Positions 27,302 through 36,119 of a stretch of 64,000 bases of DNA are shown piece after piece. Numbering within the stretch: the first letter of the stretch is position 1; each line of letters opens with the position of its first letter. Source of the DNA: Chitinophagales bacterium (GTDB lineage: Bacteria; Bacteroidota; Bacteroidia; Chitinophagales; Chitinophagaceae); assembly GCA_013297995.1 (NCBI GenBank), contig JAAFJB010000004.1, forward strand, positions 1-64,000, written 5' to 3'. Below the pieces are notes generated by a model that saw nothing but the letters and a program-made list of their open reading frames with translations, ran no database searches and had not been told where the DNA came from. The position numbers and the translations under genes were made by a program.

Positions 27302-27991
27302 ATGAGCAGCCAATCAATCATACAACTAGATCAAATTCAGAAGAGTTATTTTATGGGCACCCAAGCCATTCCTGTTTTGAAAGGAATTACCCTTTCTATC
27401 TACAAGAATGAATATGTGGCCTTAATGGGGCCTTCAGGTAGTGGTAAAAGTACCCTGATGAATATTTTGGGCTGTTTGGATTCCCCCACTGGCGGTAATT
27501 ATATTTTAAATAATAAGGATGTAAGTAAAATGCCAGATGATGATTTGGCTGAAGTTCGGAATTCCGAAATTGGGTTTGTATTTCAACAATTTAATTTATT
27601 GCCTCGATTAAGTGCTGCCGAAAACGTGGCACTACCACTGGTATATGCAGGGGTTTCAAAAAAAGAAAGAATTGAAAGATCAATGAACGCATTGGAAAAA
27701 GTGGGACTGGCTGAGCGGAGTCACCATCGATCGAATGAACTCAGTGGTGGCCAAATTCAACGCGTTGCTATTGCACGCGCATTGGTAAACAATCCCGCTA
27801 TTTTATTGGCGGATGAACCTACGGGTAATTTAGACTCTAAAACTTCAGTAGAAGTGATGGAGATATTTGGCAAACTTCAAGCTGCTGGTAATACGGTTAT
27901 TCTGGTTACTCATGAAGAAGATATTGCCGCGTATGCACATAGGGTGGTTCGTTTGAGAGATGGGCTGGTAGAAACAGATACCATTAAATAA
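27302..27991 (+). CDS. ABC transporter ATP-binding protein, MacB/LolD type
   Basis: ATPase subunit of the MacB/LolD/FtsE group that works with FtsX-like permeases, 229 residues. Walker [10 protein letters not shown], signature [15 protein letters not shown], Walker [13 protein letters not shown] and the H-loop VILVTHEED are complete; the DEPTGNLD form is typical of this group. No permease gene is adjacent: neighbours are gatC and the cobalamin adenosyltransferase gene. The partner may be encoded elsewhere. A second ATPase of the same group is encoded at 28620-29276. Confidence 0.9.
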   Translation: MSSQSIIQLDQIQKSYFMGTQAIPVLKGITLSIYKNEYVALMGPSGSGKSTLMNILGCLDSPTGGNYILNNKDVSKMPDDDLAEVRNSEIGFVFQQFNLLPRLSAAENVALPLVYAGVSKKERIERSMNALEKVGLAERSHHRSNELSGGQIQRVAIARALVNNPAILLADEPTGNLDSKTSVEVMEIFGKLQAAGNTVILVTHEEDIAAYAHRVVRLRDGLVETDTIK

Positions 27992-28069
27992 TTCATTTTT
28001 CTGGTGTAAAGCTTTGTTGCGTTGAACTATTTAAGGAATGCATTGTATAGTAACTATAACCAACTGTAT

Positions 28070-28630
28070 ATGGCATTCAAAATTTATACTAAAACGGGCG
28101 ACTTAGGAAAAACTTCCTTAATTGGAGGAACCAAAGTGCCTAAAAGCCATATCCGAATTGATACCTATGGTACTGTTGATGAATTGAATTCTTGGGTTGG
28201 AGTGATGGGTGATTATTGCTCCGAAATTCATTTAAAACATGTTTTGAAAGAAATACAAGACCGACTTTTTACGGTAGGTTCCTCCCTTGCCTGTGATCCC
28301 GACAAAGAGCCTCTGATGAAGATTCCAGATTTAAAAGAAGCCGATATATTATTGCTAGAAAATGAAATTGACGCCATGAATGAGTTGTTACCACCCATGA
28401 AATTTTTTGTATTACCGGGGGGGCATTTGGCTGTATCACAATCTCATATTGCACGATGTGTATGCCGCCGTGCAGAACGCTGTTGTGTAAATATGCAGGA
28501 ACAAGATTTGTTTGTAGATCCGCTGGTGATTAAATACCTGAATAGGTTAAGCGACTACCTTTTTGTTGTATCTAGGTATTTAGCTATGCAACTAGGCGTT
28601 GCGGAAATCCCTTGGAAGCCTAGGGTATAA
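28070..28630 (+). CDS. Cob(I)alamin adenosyltransferase, PduO type
   Basis: Transfers the adenosyl group of ATP to cob(I)alamin, making coenzyme B12. The N-terminal ATP-binding motif YTKTGDLGKTSLIGG and the later RIDTYGTVDELNSW, CVCRRAERC and YLNRLSDYLFV segments are the PduO/MMAB signature. I chose the ATG at 28070 (186 residues), which places the KTGD motif seven residues in; a TTG at 28022 would add 16 residues unlike the family. No B12 riboswitch or B12-dependent enzyme is nearby. Its 3' end overlaps the convergent lolD-like gene by 11 bases. Confidence 0.92.
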   Translation: MAFKIYTKTGDLGKTSLIGGTKVPKSHIRIDTYGTVDELNSWVGVMGDYCSEIHLKHVLKEIQDRLFTVGSSLACDPDKEPLMKIPDLKEADILLLENEIDAMNELLPPMKFFVLPGGHLAVSQSHIARCVCRRAERCCVNMQEQDLFVDPLVIKYLNRLSDYLFVVSRYLAMQLGVAEIPWKPRV

Positions 28631-29276
28631 CCATTGATCCATCTTTCATATGCAATACCCGCGTGCTCATAGCTGCCAGCTCTTCGTTATGGGTAACAAT
28701 GAGAAAAGAAGTAGCAAGTGTAATATTGAGTTGTACAAAAAGCTGGTGGAGTTGTTTGGCATTATCGCTATCTAGATTTCCAGTAGGTTCATCAGCAAAT
28801 ACAATAGCAGGTGCATTAATCAATGCCCTTGCAACGGCAACCCTCTGTTGTTCCCCTCCCGATAACTGTTGTGGTTTATGGTGGTGTCTGTGTTTTAATC
28901 CCAATAAATTAAGTAGTTCAATAGCCCTATCTCTAACTTCTTTTTTAGGTTTTCCTGCAATCCAACCAGGTATTGAAATATTTTCAAGGGCATCAAACTC
29001 AGGTAATAAATGGTGAAATTGAAAAATAAATCCAATGTTTTGATTCCGAAAAGCAGCCAGTTCCTTAGTTGATAAAGCCGTAATGGATTGATTTTTTATC
29101 CAAATTGATCCACTATCTGCATTATCCAACGTTCCTAAAATATGCAGTAATGTACTTTTGCCGGCACCAGAAGCTCCAACAATACTCACCATTTCACCTG
29201 CTTCAATATGAATATCAACACTTTTTAAAACGGGCAGGTCGCCAAATTTTCGGGTAATTTTTTCTGCTCTTAGCAT
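28620..29276 (-). CDS. Lipoprotein-release-type ABC transporter ATPase (LolD-like)
   Basis: Cytoplasmic ATPase of 218 residues, the usual length for LolD. Walker A GASGAGKST, signature LSGGEQQRVAVARAL, Walker [13 protein letters not shown] and H-loop FLIVTHNEE are complete. LolD drives LolCE (or LolF) to release lipoproteins to the outer membrane; the permease gene is not adjacent, as often in Bacteroidota. FtsE- or MacB-type roles cannot be excluded. The convergent overlap of 11 bases with the adenosyltransferase gene means each 3' end lies in the other's coding sequence. Confidence 0.85.
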   Translation of the reverse strand: MLRAEKITRKFGDLPVLKSVDIHIEAGEMVSIVGASGAGKSTLLHILGTLDNADSGSIWIKNQSITALSTKELAAFRNQNIGFIFQFHHLLPEFDALENISIPGWIAGKPKKEVRDRAIELLNLLGLKHRHHHKPQQLSGGEQQRVAVARALINAPAIVFADEPTGNLDSDNAKQLHQLFVQLNITLATSFLIVTHNEELAAMSTRVLHMKDGSMVIP

Positions 29277-29367
29277 GAATTGGGTATAATTTCTTAAACA
29301 AACCTACAAAAGACTAACCAAACCAGTCGGTTTTAAACATTTCTTTTAAAATGGGTGAAAACTAGCA

Positions 29368-29398
29368 TTTGGTAGTATCATTTATACGGTTACTTTTG
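29368..29398 (+). promoter_or_regulatory. Consensus Bacteroidota sigma-70 type promoter
   Basis: TTTG at 29368-29371 and TACTTTTG at 29391-29398 are separated by 19 bases, an exact match to the TTTG-N19-TAnnTTTG pattern of Bacteroidota. The start codon of the DUF2795-like gene is 17 bases downstream. Confidence 0.75.
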
Positions 29399-29415
29399 CA
29401 AAAATAATCGAGACT

Positions 29416-29637
29416 ATGTTTTGGACACTAGAATTAGCAAGTTATTTAGAAGAAGCACCTTGGCCTGCTACCAAGGATGAGCTAATTGATTATTCTATCC
29501 GCAGCGGTGCTCCACTGGAAGTGGTGGAAAATCTACAAGAGCTGGAAGATGAAGGGGAAGTATATGAGAGTATTGAAGATATTTGGCCCGATTATCCCAG
29601 CCAAGAAGATTTTATGTTTAATGAAGACGAGTACTAA
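29416..29637 (+). CDS. DUF2795-like small acidic protein
   Basis: A 73-residue, strongly acidic protein. The segment ELASYLEEAPWPATKDELI followed by GAPLEVVENLQEL resembles the DUF2795 fold, and the C-terminal third is rich in Glu/Asp (IWPDYPSQEDFMFNEDEY). Function unknown; I assign none. It has its own consensus promoter upstream and a strong hairpin terminator downstream, so it appears to be a well-expressed single-gene transcript, which is noteworthy for such a small protein. Confidence 0.85.
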   Translation: MFWTLELASYLEEAPWPATKDELIDYSIRSGAPLEVVENLQELEDEGEVYESIEDIWPDYPSQEDFMFNEDEY

Positions 29638-29655
29638 TAATAGTGCTTCAAAAAT

Positions 29656-29696
29656 ATACAAAAGGCTAATCAGTAAATCTGGTTAGCCTTTTGTAT
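29656..29696. terminator. Bidirectional terminator hairpin
   Basis: Arms ATACAAAAGGCTAA and TTAGCCTTTTGTAT form a perfect 14-base stem with a 13-base loop, lying between the convergent DUF2795-like and SemiSWEET genes. The stem base is A/T-rich, so each strand has a U-rich run at the 3' side. Confidence 0.85.
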
Positions 29697-29718
29697 AAAA
29701 GGGGGTACTCGGCTATTG

Positions 29719-29982
29719 TTATTCTGGTTGTTTGAATACCAATTTAAAATAAAACAAAACCAGCGCTAAGCCCAGAACAATTAGGTTGGCAGCAATCACA
29801 GGACCGCTCTTTACAGTAGCGGCATAAATAAGCCACACTATACAGCTCAATATTACAATCAAAATCATCCAAATGCTTAGATCTCCAACGCTTTTGGTTT
29901 TCCAAGCTTGCCATACTTGAGGTACAAAAGTGATGGCACTTAAGAAGGCGCCCAAATAACCCAAAACTTCATTCCAGTTCAT
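29719..29982 (-). CDS. SemiSWEET-type PQ-loop sugar transporter
   Basis: An 87-residue membrane protein with three predicted helices and the PQ motif in the first helix (ITFVPQVWQAWKTKS). This is the size and layout of bacterial SemiSWEET, which forms homodimers that move mono- or disaccharides across the membrane. The substrate cannot be told from sequence. It lies 13 bases downstream of fabI on the same strand, so it may be cotranscribed, although the two have no obvious shared role. Confidence 0.85.
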   Translation of the reverse strand: MNWNEVLGYLGAFLSAITFVPQVWQAWKTKSVGDLSIWMILIVILSCIVWLIYAATVKSGPVIAANLIVLGLALVLFYFKLVFKQPE

Positions 29983-29995
29983 ATATTCGTTTCGT

Positions 29996-30820
29996 TTATT
30001 GCTGGTTAGCGATGCCTAATTTTTCCATTACTTCATTGCTCACTCCAGTGGTTGAATAGCCACCATCATGAAATAAGTTTTGCATGGTTACCATTTTGGT
30101 AAGGTCTGAAAATAAAGTAATACAATAATTGGCGCAATCTTCAGCACTTGCATTGCCTAAAGGTGCAACGGCGTTGGCAAAGTCATAAAAATCTCCAAAC
30201 CCTTTAATACCTGTGCCAGCAGTGGTTTTGGTAGGGGATTGAGAAACGGTATTGATCCTTACTTTTTTCTCCAATCCATAGTGATAGCCAAAGCTGCGTG
30301 CTATGGATTCCAACATAGCTTTAATATCTGCCATATCAGTATAAAATGGGAAAGTGCGTTGTGCAGCCATATAGGTAAGGGCAACTACACTGCCCCATTC
30401 ATTAATAGCGTCTAATTTCTTTGCAACAGCCAGCATTTTGTGAAAAGACATGGCTGACACATCAATTCCTTTTGCGAAATAATCATAGTTGGATTCTGTG
30501 TAAGGAATTTTTTTACGAATATTTACGCTCATTCCAATAGAGTGAAGTACAAAATCTATTTTGCCTCCTAATACTTGTTGGGATTCTGTAAAAAGATGGG
30601 TGAGTTCTTCTACACTGGTAGCGTCTGCGGGAATAATGGTTGACCCAGTTTTTTCCGCCAGCTTATTAATTTCTCCCATTCGCATTGCAATGGGTGCGTT
30701 GGTTAATACAAAACTAGCTCCTTCTTCATGCGCTTTTTCTGCCACTTTCCAAGCAATTGAGTTTTCGTCTAGTGCGCCCGTAATGATGCCACGTTTTCCT
30801 TTGAGTAAATGATAAGACAT
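29996..30820 (-). CDS. fabI: Enoyl-[acyl-carrier-protein] reductase FabI
   Basis: Catalyses the last reduction of each fatty acid elongation cycle in the cytoplasm. It has the FabI-type modified cofactor region GIITGALDENSIAWKVAEK, the catalytic Tyr-x6-Lys (YTDMADIK) and the substrate-loop region TVSQSPTKTTAGTGIKG. At 274 residues it has the family's usual size. fabD and fabH lie elsewhere in the window (43.3 and 47.2 kb), so type II fatty acid synthesis genes are scattered here. It is 63 bases downstream of recN. Confidence 0.93.
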   Translation of the reverse strand: MSYHLLKGKRGIITGALDENSIAWKVAEKAHEEGASFVLTNAPIAMRMGEINKLAEKTGSTIIPADATSVEELTHLFTESQQVLGGKIDFVLHSIGMSVNIRKKIPYTESNYDYFAKGIDVSAMSFHKMLAVAKKLDAINEWGSVVALTYMAAQRTFPFYTDMADIKAMLESIARSFGYHYGLEKKVRINTVSQSPTKTTAGTGIKGFGDFYDFANAVAPLGNASAEDCANYCITLFSDLTKMVTMQNLFHDGGYSTTGVSNEVMEKLGIANQQ

Positions 30821-30883
30821 GCTGTTGATTTTTTGTATAGTAAATTAAAACTCCAATATACAACTAAGTTTGGAATTCAACCT

Positions 30884-32536
30884 TTACCCCATCATCTCAC
30901 CAGCAATTTCTAAAGCAGTGGCTGTTGGTTTTTCTCCACTTAACATTTGTGCAATATTAGTAATACGCTCTTCTTGAGAGAGCAGCCGTATATTGGCCGT
31001 AACCGTATTTTTTTCTTCCGATTTATACACAAAATAATGTGCATGGGCTTTGGCAGCAATTTGGGGCTGGTGGGTAATACAAATAATTTGGCGTTGTTCG
31101 GTCATTTGTTTCATAATAGCACCCACTTGTTTTGCAGCTTCACCAGAAATGCCTGTGTCAATTTCATCAAAAATAAGGGTAGGTAAATCTATAGAGGCGG
31201 CTACTAACGATTTAATACAAAGCATTAATCTACTTAGTTCTCCACCGCTTGCTACTTTTCGAATGGGTTCAAAACGGTTCGTTTTATTGGCATCAAACAA
31301 AATATCTACTTGTTCTGCTCCGAATTCAAACAGTTCAACTGGTAGGAGGGATACTTTAATTCTTGCATTGGGCATACCCACTTTTATGAGTAATTGGTTT
31401 ACCGATGTTTCAAAAGGCAGTACTGTTTTTTCTCTTCCTCTGCTAATGATTTTTGCGGATGCTTGTAAGGAGTTAAGCAAAAGGGTTGCTTCTTTTTGTT
31501 TCGCATCAATCTGTTCATCTAGTTGCAGTTTGTTCTGTAGTTGGCTGCCCAAAGATTCTTTTAGTAACAATAATTCGGGGGTGGAATTCACCCCATGTTT
31601 TTTAAACAATTTATACCCTTCACTCAATCTATCATTGATCCATTCTGTTCTATTTTCGTTACACTGAATGCCATTATTTAAGCGTTCTATTTCTTCTCCA
31701 ATATCTTGTAACTCAATCTGGGCTGCTTTCATTCGTTCTTCTAAAAAAGCAGCATTGGGTATTAAATGTTTAATAGCTGCAAGTTGGGTATGGAGTTGTT
31801 TTAAATTGGCTATAATAGGATGCTCGGATTCGTTTAAAGTGGTATTAATTTTAGTAAGCGTGGCTTTGATGTTTTCTGCATTATTTAATAATGAAAGTTC
31901 TTCATTTAGTAATTCCAATTCATTTTCTTTCAAGGATAATTGGTCTATTTCATGGTATAAAAACAACTGAAAATCGTATTCTTTAATAGCCGCTAATTTT
32001 TGTTGTTGTAATAGGTGTAATTCAGTGTTTATAGAAGTCCAAATGCCATAGTTTTTTCTAAAAGTTTGCACCAATCTTTCGTTGCCAGCAAGCGCATCTA
32101 CAACCGTTCTTTGAAAAGCAGCATCTCCCAAATCTAGGGTATCAAATTGTTGGTGTAAGTCTACCAATAATGCAGTTACTTGTTTTAGCTGTTGTACGGT
32201 AGCGGGGCTGTCGTTTATAAAAGCTCGTGACTTTCCATTTACACCAATTTCTCTTCTAATAATTAGCTCTGCATCTTGGTCAAAATCATGGGCCGCTAAA
32301 AATTCCGTTACTTCAATTTTATCACCTACCCTAAAAAGTCCTTCAATGGTGCATTTTTTATTTTTCTGTAACAGAACGCTACTATCTAACCTTTCACCTA
32401 AAATCAAACTCAATGCACCCATTAAAATGCTTTTTCCAGCGCCTGTTTCCCCGGTAATAATATTTAAGGAAGGAGAAAATTCAACGGTAATTTCTTGAAT
32501 GATTGCGTAATGCTGTATGGTTAATTTTTTAAGCAA
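30884..32536 (-). CDS. recN: DNA repair protein RecN
   Basis: SMC-like ATPase acting in double-strand break repair. The Walker A GETGAGKSILMGAL lies near residues 30-43, a long coiled-coil region fills the middle (~160-370, Leu/Gln/Glu-rich), and the C-terminal head has the signature ASGGELSRLML and Walker B LIFDEIDTGISGEAA. The segment HQQFDTLDL near residue 135 is also typical. 550 residues, normal length. Preceded by a TPR-protein gene on the same strand (94-base gap). Confidence 0.95.
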   Translation of the reverse strand: MLKKLTIQHYAIIQEITVEFSPSLNIITGETGAGKSILMGALSLILGERLDSSVLLQKNKKCTIEGLFRVGDKIEVTEFLAAHDFDQDAELIIRREIGVNGKSRAFINDSPATVQQLKQVTALLVDLHQQFDTLDLGDAAFQRTVVDALAGNERLVQTFRKNYGIWTSINTELHLLQQQKLAAIKEYDFQLFLYHEIDQLSLKENELELLNEELSLLNNAENIKATLTKINTTLNESEHPIIANLKQLHTQLAAIKHLIPNAAFLEERMKAAQIELQDIGEEIERLNNGIQCNENRTEWINDRLSEGYKLFKKHGVNSTPELLLLKESLGSQLQNKLQLDEQIDAKQKEATLLLNSLQASAKIISRGREKTVLPFETSVNQLLIKVGMPNARIKVSLLPVELFEFGAEQVDILFDANKTNRFEPIRKVASGGELSRLMLCIKSLVAASIDLPTLIFDEIDTGISGEAAKQVGAIMKQMTEQRQIICITHQPQIAAKAHAHYFVYKSEEKNTVTANIRLLSQEERITNIAQMLSGEKPTATALEIAGEMMG

Positions 32537-32630
32537 AGCGATACTTTTTATAGGGGTTCTTGGTTACGAACTAGCAAGGTAAGAAAGCTCTTTTACATTG
32601 TTAGCATACTTTTTTCTATGCCGCTAAAAT

Positions 32631-34121
32631 CTATTCCCCTTTGCAGCGAGCAATTCCGGCTTTGGCTCTTTGGTCAAGTGAGTTTTTGTATTCATGATCT
32701 TCCATTGCAATACACTGCTGGTAATATTGAATAGCCAATAAAGGCTGTGCGCCAGCTTCATAAATTTGTGCTATTTGCAAGGCCGCCCTTGCAGCATAAT
32801 ATTCGTTTCTTTTCTCACCCAATCGAATGGCTATCAGATAGAATTTAATGGCGTCTTCTTTTCTATTTAAATCATCATAAATGCGGGCAACGCGGTAGGT
32901 GAATTCTAATTTTTCAGCAGGGCTGGTGAAATTACTATCTGTTTTACCCGCTAATAGTCTTAAGGCTTCTTGATGGTATCCACCGTCATTCAATAAACGC
33001 GCTTTTAAAAGGAGTAAGTTGGGCCAGTGTTGTGATTTTGAATCTTTGAATGCTTTTTTATCGGCGTCTGATTCTGTGGATCCCAGTGAGATAACTTTTC
33101 GCCTGGCATCTTCCGCTTCTTTTATATTGCCTTGTAAATAATAACACCAACTAATTTTTTGGTAAACGTCTTTTACATAAAACTGGCCTTTAAATTCACT
33201 TATAAATTTCTCAAAATATTTAATGGCTTCTTCTGTTTCTAGGTGGTAGAGTTTGGCGTATCCCATTTGAAAATCCCAAGCACCTAGCTTAAGATAATCA
33301 GTTGATTTATGCCTGTTGGTAATAATTGATTTTGTTAGCTCTATATTTTTTTCATTAAGTGCAAGATTGGCTGCCATATATGCTTGCAGATGGTTATATA
33401 CCAAGTCAATTTTTTTTTGCTGTGTAAATGCCAAAGCTGCTTCTTTTTTGTTTTCAACAAAATAAAGCAGATAGGGGTAAATAAAAGAGGCTTCATTAAA
33501 AAAAAATTTAGCCCATGAATCGGTACCAGTTGTAAAATTTCTAATTCTTTTCATACCCTCTGTAACAGATCCTTTCATGCCCAACAATGAGGTAAGCCAC
33601 TTATATCCTTTTGGAACCGTGCCAATGGTTGCTTCTAGTGCTCCGTACATTAAATCATTTGGGGTAAAACTAGGAAAGCGTTGTTTGTTCTGGTTGAGCA
33701 GGTGGTAGGCTTTTCTAAAATCCCAACCTGCGTCCCAAAAGCGACCAAATTTAATAGAAACGCAACCTCGTTGGATTCTGATAACTGCCTGACTGTACAA
33801 AAAAAAGGGAGAGGATTTTACTCCCATTTGCATTTGCTCAATTCTTTCCTCAAATAATGGGAATAATCGTTTATATTCAGCAGGATCTTCATTTAAAAAT
33901 AAGGTAAAAAAATCAATATAGTTGTAGAGCAAAACGGGAATTAAATTATTGGGGTTTTGCTCCATTGCTTTTTCTAAAACCAAAACTGCGGGTTTAAATT
34001 TTAGCTTAGTAATATCTTGGTAAGCCAGCTGAGAAGGCGTGTTAAAATCAAAATATTTTTGGGCAGAACTGCCTAAACAGAAAAACAATAATCCGTATAA
34101 AATCAACACCAATTTTTTCAT
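32631..34121 (-). CDS. Secreted TPR-repeat protein of unknown function
   Basis: A 496-residue protein with a signal peptide (MKKLVLILYGLLFFCLGSSAQ) and helical repeats with TPR character: the segments around AIKYFEKFISEFKGQFYVKD, EKLEFTYRVARIYDDLNRKE and AALQIAQIYEAGAQPLLAIQ suggest at least four repeats in the C-terminal half. Likely periplasmic or outer-membrane associated. Similar TPR proteins are common next to recN in Bacteroidota, but I cannot give a function. A terminator sits between this gene and the zinc-ribbon gene upstream, so it has its own promoter. Confidence 0.8.
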   Translation of the reverse strand: MKKLVLILYGLLFFCLGSSAQKYFDFNTPSQLAYQDITKLKFKPAVLVLEKAMEQNPNNLIPVLLYNYIDFFTLFLNEDPAEYKRLFPLFEERIEQMQMGVKSSPFFLYSQAVIRIQRGCVSIKFGRFWDAGWDFRKAYHLLNQNKQRFPSFTPNDLMYGALEATIGTVPKGYKWLTSLLGMKGSVTEGMKRIRNFTTGTDSWAKFFFNEASFIYPYLLYFVENKKEAALAFTQQKKIDLVYNHLQAYMAANLALNEKNIELTKSIITNRHKSTDYLKLGAWDFQMGYAKLYHLETEEAIKYFEKFISEFKGQFYVKDVYQKISWCYYLQGNIKEAEDARRKVISLGSTESDADKKAFKDSKSQHWPNLLLLKARLLNDGGYHQEALRLLAGKTDSNFTSPAEKLEFTYRVARIYDDLNRKEDAIKFYLIAIRLGEKRNEYYAARAALQIAQIYEAGAQPLLAIQYYQQCIAMEDHEYKNSLDQRAKAGIARCKGE

Positions 34122-34133
34122 TATAACGAAAAT

Positions 34134-34165
34134 AAGAAAGGGCAGCCATATGGCTGCCCTTTCTT
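34134..34165 (-). terminator. Hairpin terminator after the zinc-ribbon gene
   Basis: A 32-base perfect palindrome (AAGAAAGGGCAGCCAT and its complement). It lies between the minus-strand zinc-ribbon gene and the TPR gene; minus-strand RNA continues into a U-rich stretch (ATTTTCG). Confidence 0.8.
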
Positions 34166-34189
34166 ATGGTAAACTAGTCTTAAACTGTA

Positions 34190-34945
34190 TTATTTAGCTT
34201 CTACGGTATCGTTTAAATCGGCATCAACCAAAATGCGACCGCAGTTTTCGCAGACAATAATTTTTTTGTGTAAACGAATTTCGCTCTGGCGCTGGGGTGG
34301 AATAGAGTTAAAGCATCCACCACATGCATCGCGTTCTACGGGAACAACTGCAAGGCCATTTCTATAACTCTTACGAATTCTATCGTAACTGTAAATCAAA
34401 CGCTCATCAATATGGGCGCGAGCATCGGCACTGGATTTGTTTAAGGAGGTTTCTTCTTTCTCGGTATCGGCAATAATTTTTTCGAGTTCTCCTTTTTTGT
34501 GATTTAACACACCGTCTTTTACACTTACTTGCTTTTTGGCAATTTCTAAAGATTTTATTTTCTCAGAAAGTTCTTCATTAGCATCGCGAATATGCTTTTC
34601 ACAGAGTTTTACCTCCAACTGTTGCATTTCTACTTCTTTATTAATGGCTTCAAACTCACGATTGTTTTTTACATTGTCACTTTGCTTTTCGTATTTGGTA
34701 ATAAGTGCTTCGCTTTCTTTAATGCTGTTTTTCTTTCCTTCTATAAACTCGCTAATGCCATTAATTTCTTCTTCAATACGGGTTTGGCGGCTTTGGAGAC
34801 CCAATATTTCGTCTTCCAAATCACTAACTTCCATGGGAAGTTCTCCTTTTAAAATTTGTATCTCATCAAGCTTGCTGTCTACTTTTTGTAAACGCAATAG
34901 GTTAACTAGCTTTTCTTCAACGGAGAAATCTTTTACAGATGCCAT
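34190..34945 (-). CDS. Coiled-coil C4-type zinc-ribbon protein
   Basis: A 251-residue protein: a long alpha-helical coiled coil (about residues 10-180, heptads of Glu/Lys/Leu), then a C4 zinc ribbon with Cys208, Cys211, Cys232 and Cys235 (ACGGC and CENC). This is the CT398/DUF164-like family, proposed to bind nucleic acid or act in trafficking, without an agreed function. It starts 13 bases after the Nif3-family gene on the same strand, an association seen in many bacteria, so the two probably work together. A terminator follows. Confidence 0.88.
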   Translation of the reverse strand: MASVKDFSVEEKLVNLLRLQKVDSKLDEIQILKGELPMEVSDLEDEILGLQSRQTRIEEEINGISEFIEGKKNSIKESEALITKYEKQSDNVKNNREFEAINKEVEMQQLEVKLCEKHIRDANEELSEKIKSLEIAKKQVSVKDGVLNHKKGELEKIIADTEKEETSLNKSSADARAHIDERLIYSYDRIRKSYRNGLAVVPVERDACGGCFNSIPPQRQSEIRLHKKIIVCENCGRILVDADLNDTVEAK

Positions 34946-34958
34946 ATTAAATTTATAA

Positions 34959-36071
34959 TTAGTAGTTATTGTTCCCTATAAAATAGTGTACTGGATTTGT
35001 ATCCACACTTGTTTTAAGGACGGCAAAGTTAGGGAAATTAGTGGTTAATATAGAAAAAAGCAGGTCAATTGTGTATTGTTCGCTTTCCCAGTGACCAATA
35101 TCGGCAATTACCAGTTGTTGATTGGCATTAAAAAATTCGTGGTATTTAATATCGGAACTAATATAAAAATCGGCACCAGCATTACAAGCACTTTCTATTA
35201 AAGCGCTGCCAGATCCGCCACAAATGGCTATTTTTTGTACCGGTTTTTGTCTCAATTTAGTATGTTTTATCACTGACAAAGCAAATTCTTTTTTAAGAAG
35301 CGTAAGCAGTGCTGTTTCCTCAATTGGGTGGGCAAGTTCTCCCATTAATCCACTTCCAACCGATTGATTTTCATTGAGTAAGGGAATTAAATCGTAAGCG
35401 GGTTCTTCGTATGGATGTGCTAACTTTAGGGCAGTTATAATCTTTTTTTGCAAATAGAAGGGTAAAATAACTTCTACTCTTTCTTCTGCAACAGTTTCTC
35501 GAATACCCTTGTTGCCAATGGTCGGATTGGCATTTTCACCTGCTTTGAAGCTCCCTAATCCACTGTTGCTAAAACTTGCTTCACTGTAGTTGCCAATATA
35601 ACCAGCTCCAGCCTTGAAGAGGGCTTCTACTACCTGAGAAGCATGGGATATGGGAACAAAACAAACCAGTTTTTGTAGCGTATTAAATTTGGGTAATAGT
35701 ACCCGGGTTCTGATGAGCCCAAGCTTTTCGGCAATGGTTTTGTTAACACCTTGTGCAATATTATCAAGGTTGGTATGGATGGCATAAATGGCAATATCGT
35801 TTTTTATGGCAAAAATCAACGCCTGTTCAATATAATTTTTACCAATAACTTGTTTGATTCCAGTAAAAAGAATGGGGTGATGCGCAATAACCAAGTTGCA
35901 ACCTTTTGCTTTAGCTTCTTGTAATACATCAATAGTTGCGTCTAAAGTACAAATGGCACCCGTACATTCCCAATTATCGCAGCCAGTGAGTAAACCAGCA
36001 TTGTCGTAAGCTTCTTGTAAAGCAAGTGGAGCTATAGACTCTAAGTATTGTAGAATGGTATTTATTTGCAT
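34959..36071 (-). CDS. Nif3-like dinuclear metal-centre protein (YqfO/YbgI family)
   Basis: The long form of the Nif3/DUF34 family, 370 residues, with a CutA-like insert in the middle (about 130-235) absent from E. coli YbgI. Metal-ligand motifs are present at both ends: HHPILF and HTNLDN in the first half and GHWESEQ in the last. It is thought to form a toroidal hexamer with two metal ions per subunit; GTP cyclohydrolase-like activity has been proposed but the role is unsettled. Cotranscribed with the zinc-ribbon gene downstream. Confidence 0.92.
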   Translation of the reverse strand: MQINTILQYLESIAPLALQEAYDNAGLLTGCDNWECTGAICTLDATIDVLQEAKAKGCNLVIAHHPILFTGIKQVIGKNYIEQALIFAIKNDIAIYAIHTNLDNIAQGVNKTIAEKLGLIRTRVLLPKFNTLQKLVCFVPISHASQVVEALFKAGAGYIGNYSEASFSNSGLGSFKAGENANPTIGNKGIRETVAEERVEVILPFYLQKKIITALKLAHPYEEPAYDLIPLLNENQSVGSGLMGELAHPIEETALLTLLKKEFALSVIKHTKLRQKPVQKIAICGGSGSALIESACNAGADFYISSDIKYHEFFNANQQLVIADIGHWESEQYTIDLLFSILTTNFPNFAVLKTSVDTNPVHYFIGNNNY

Positions 36072-36119
36072 GGTAAATAAATTAGTAAAGCGAAATTAGC
36101 TTCAAACTATCTTTACAGC

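Noticed and set aside
31050-31667. 205-codon open frame on the plus strand within recN
   Set aside because: Antisense to RecN coiled coil; Ser/Cys/Phe-rich translation without domain features, as expected of a shadow frame.
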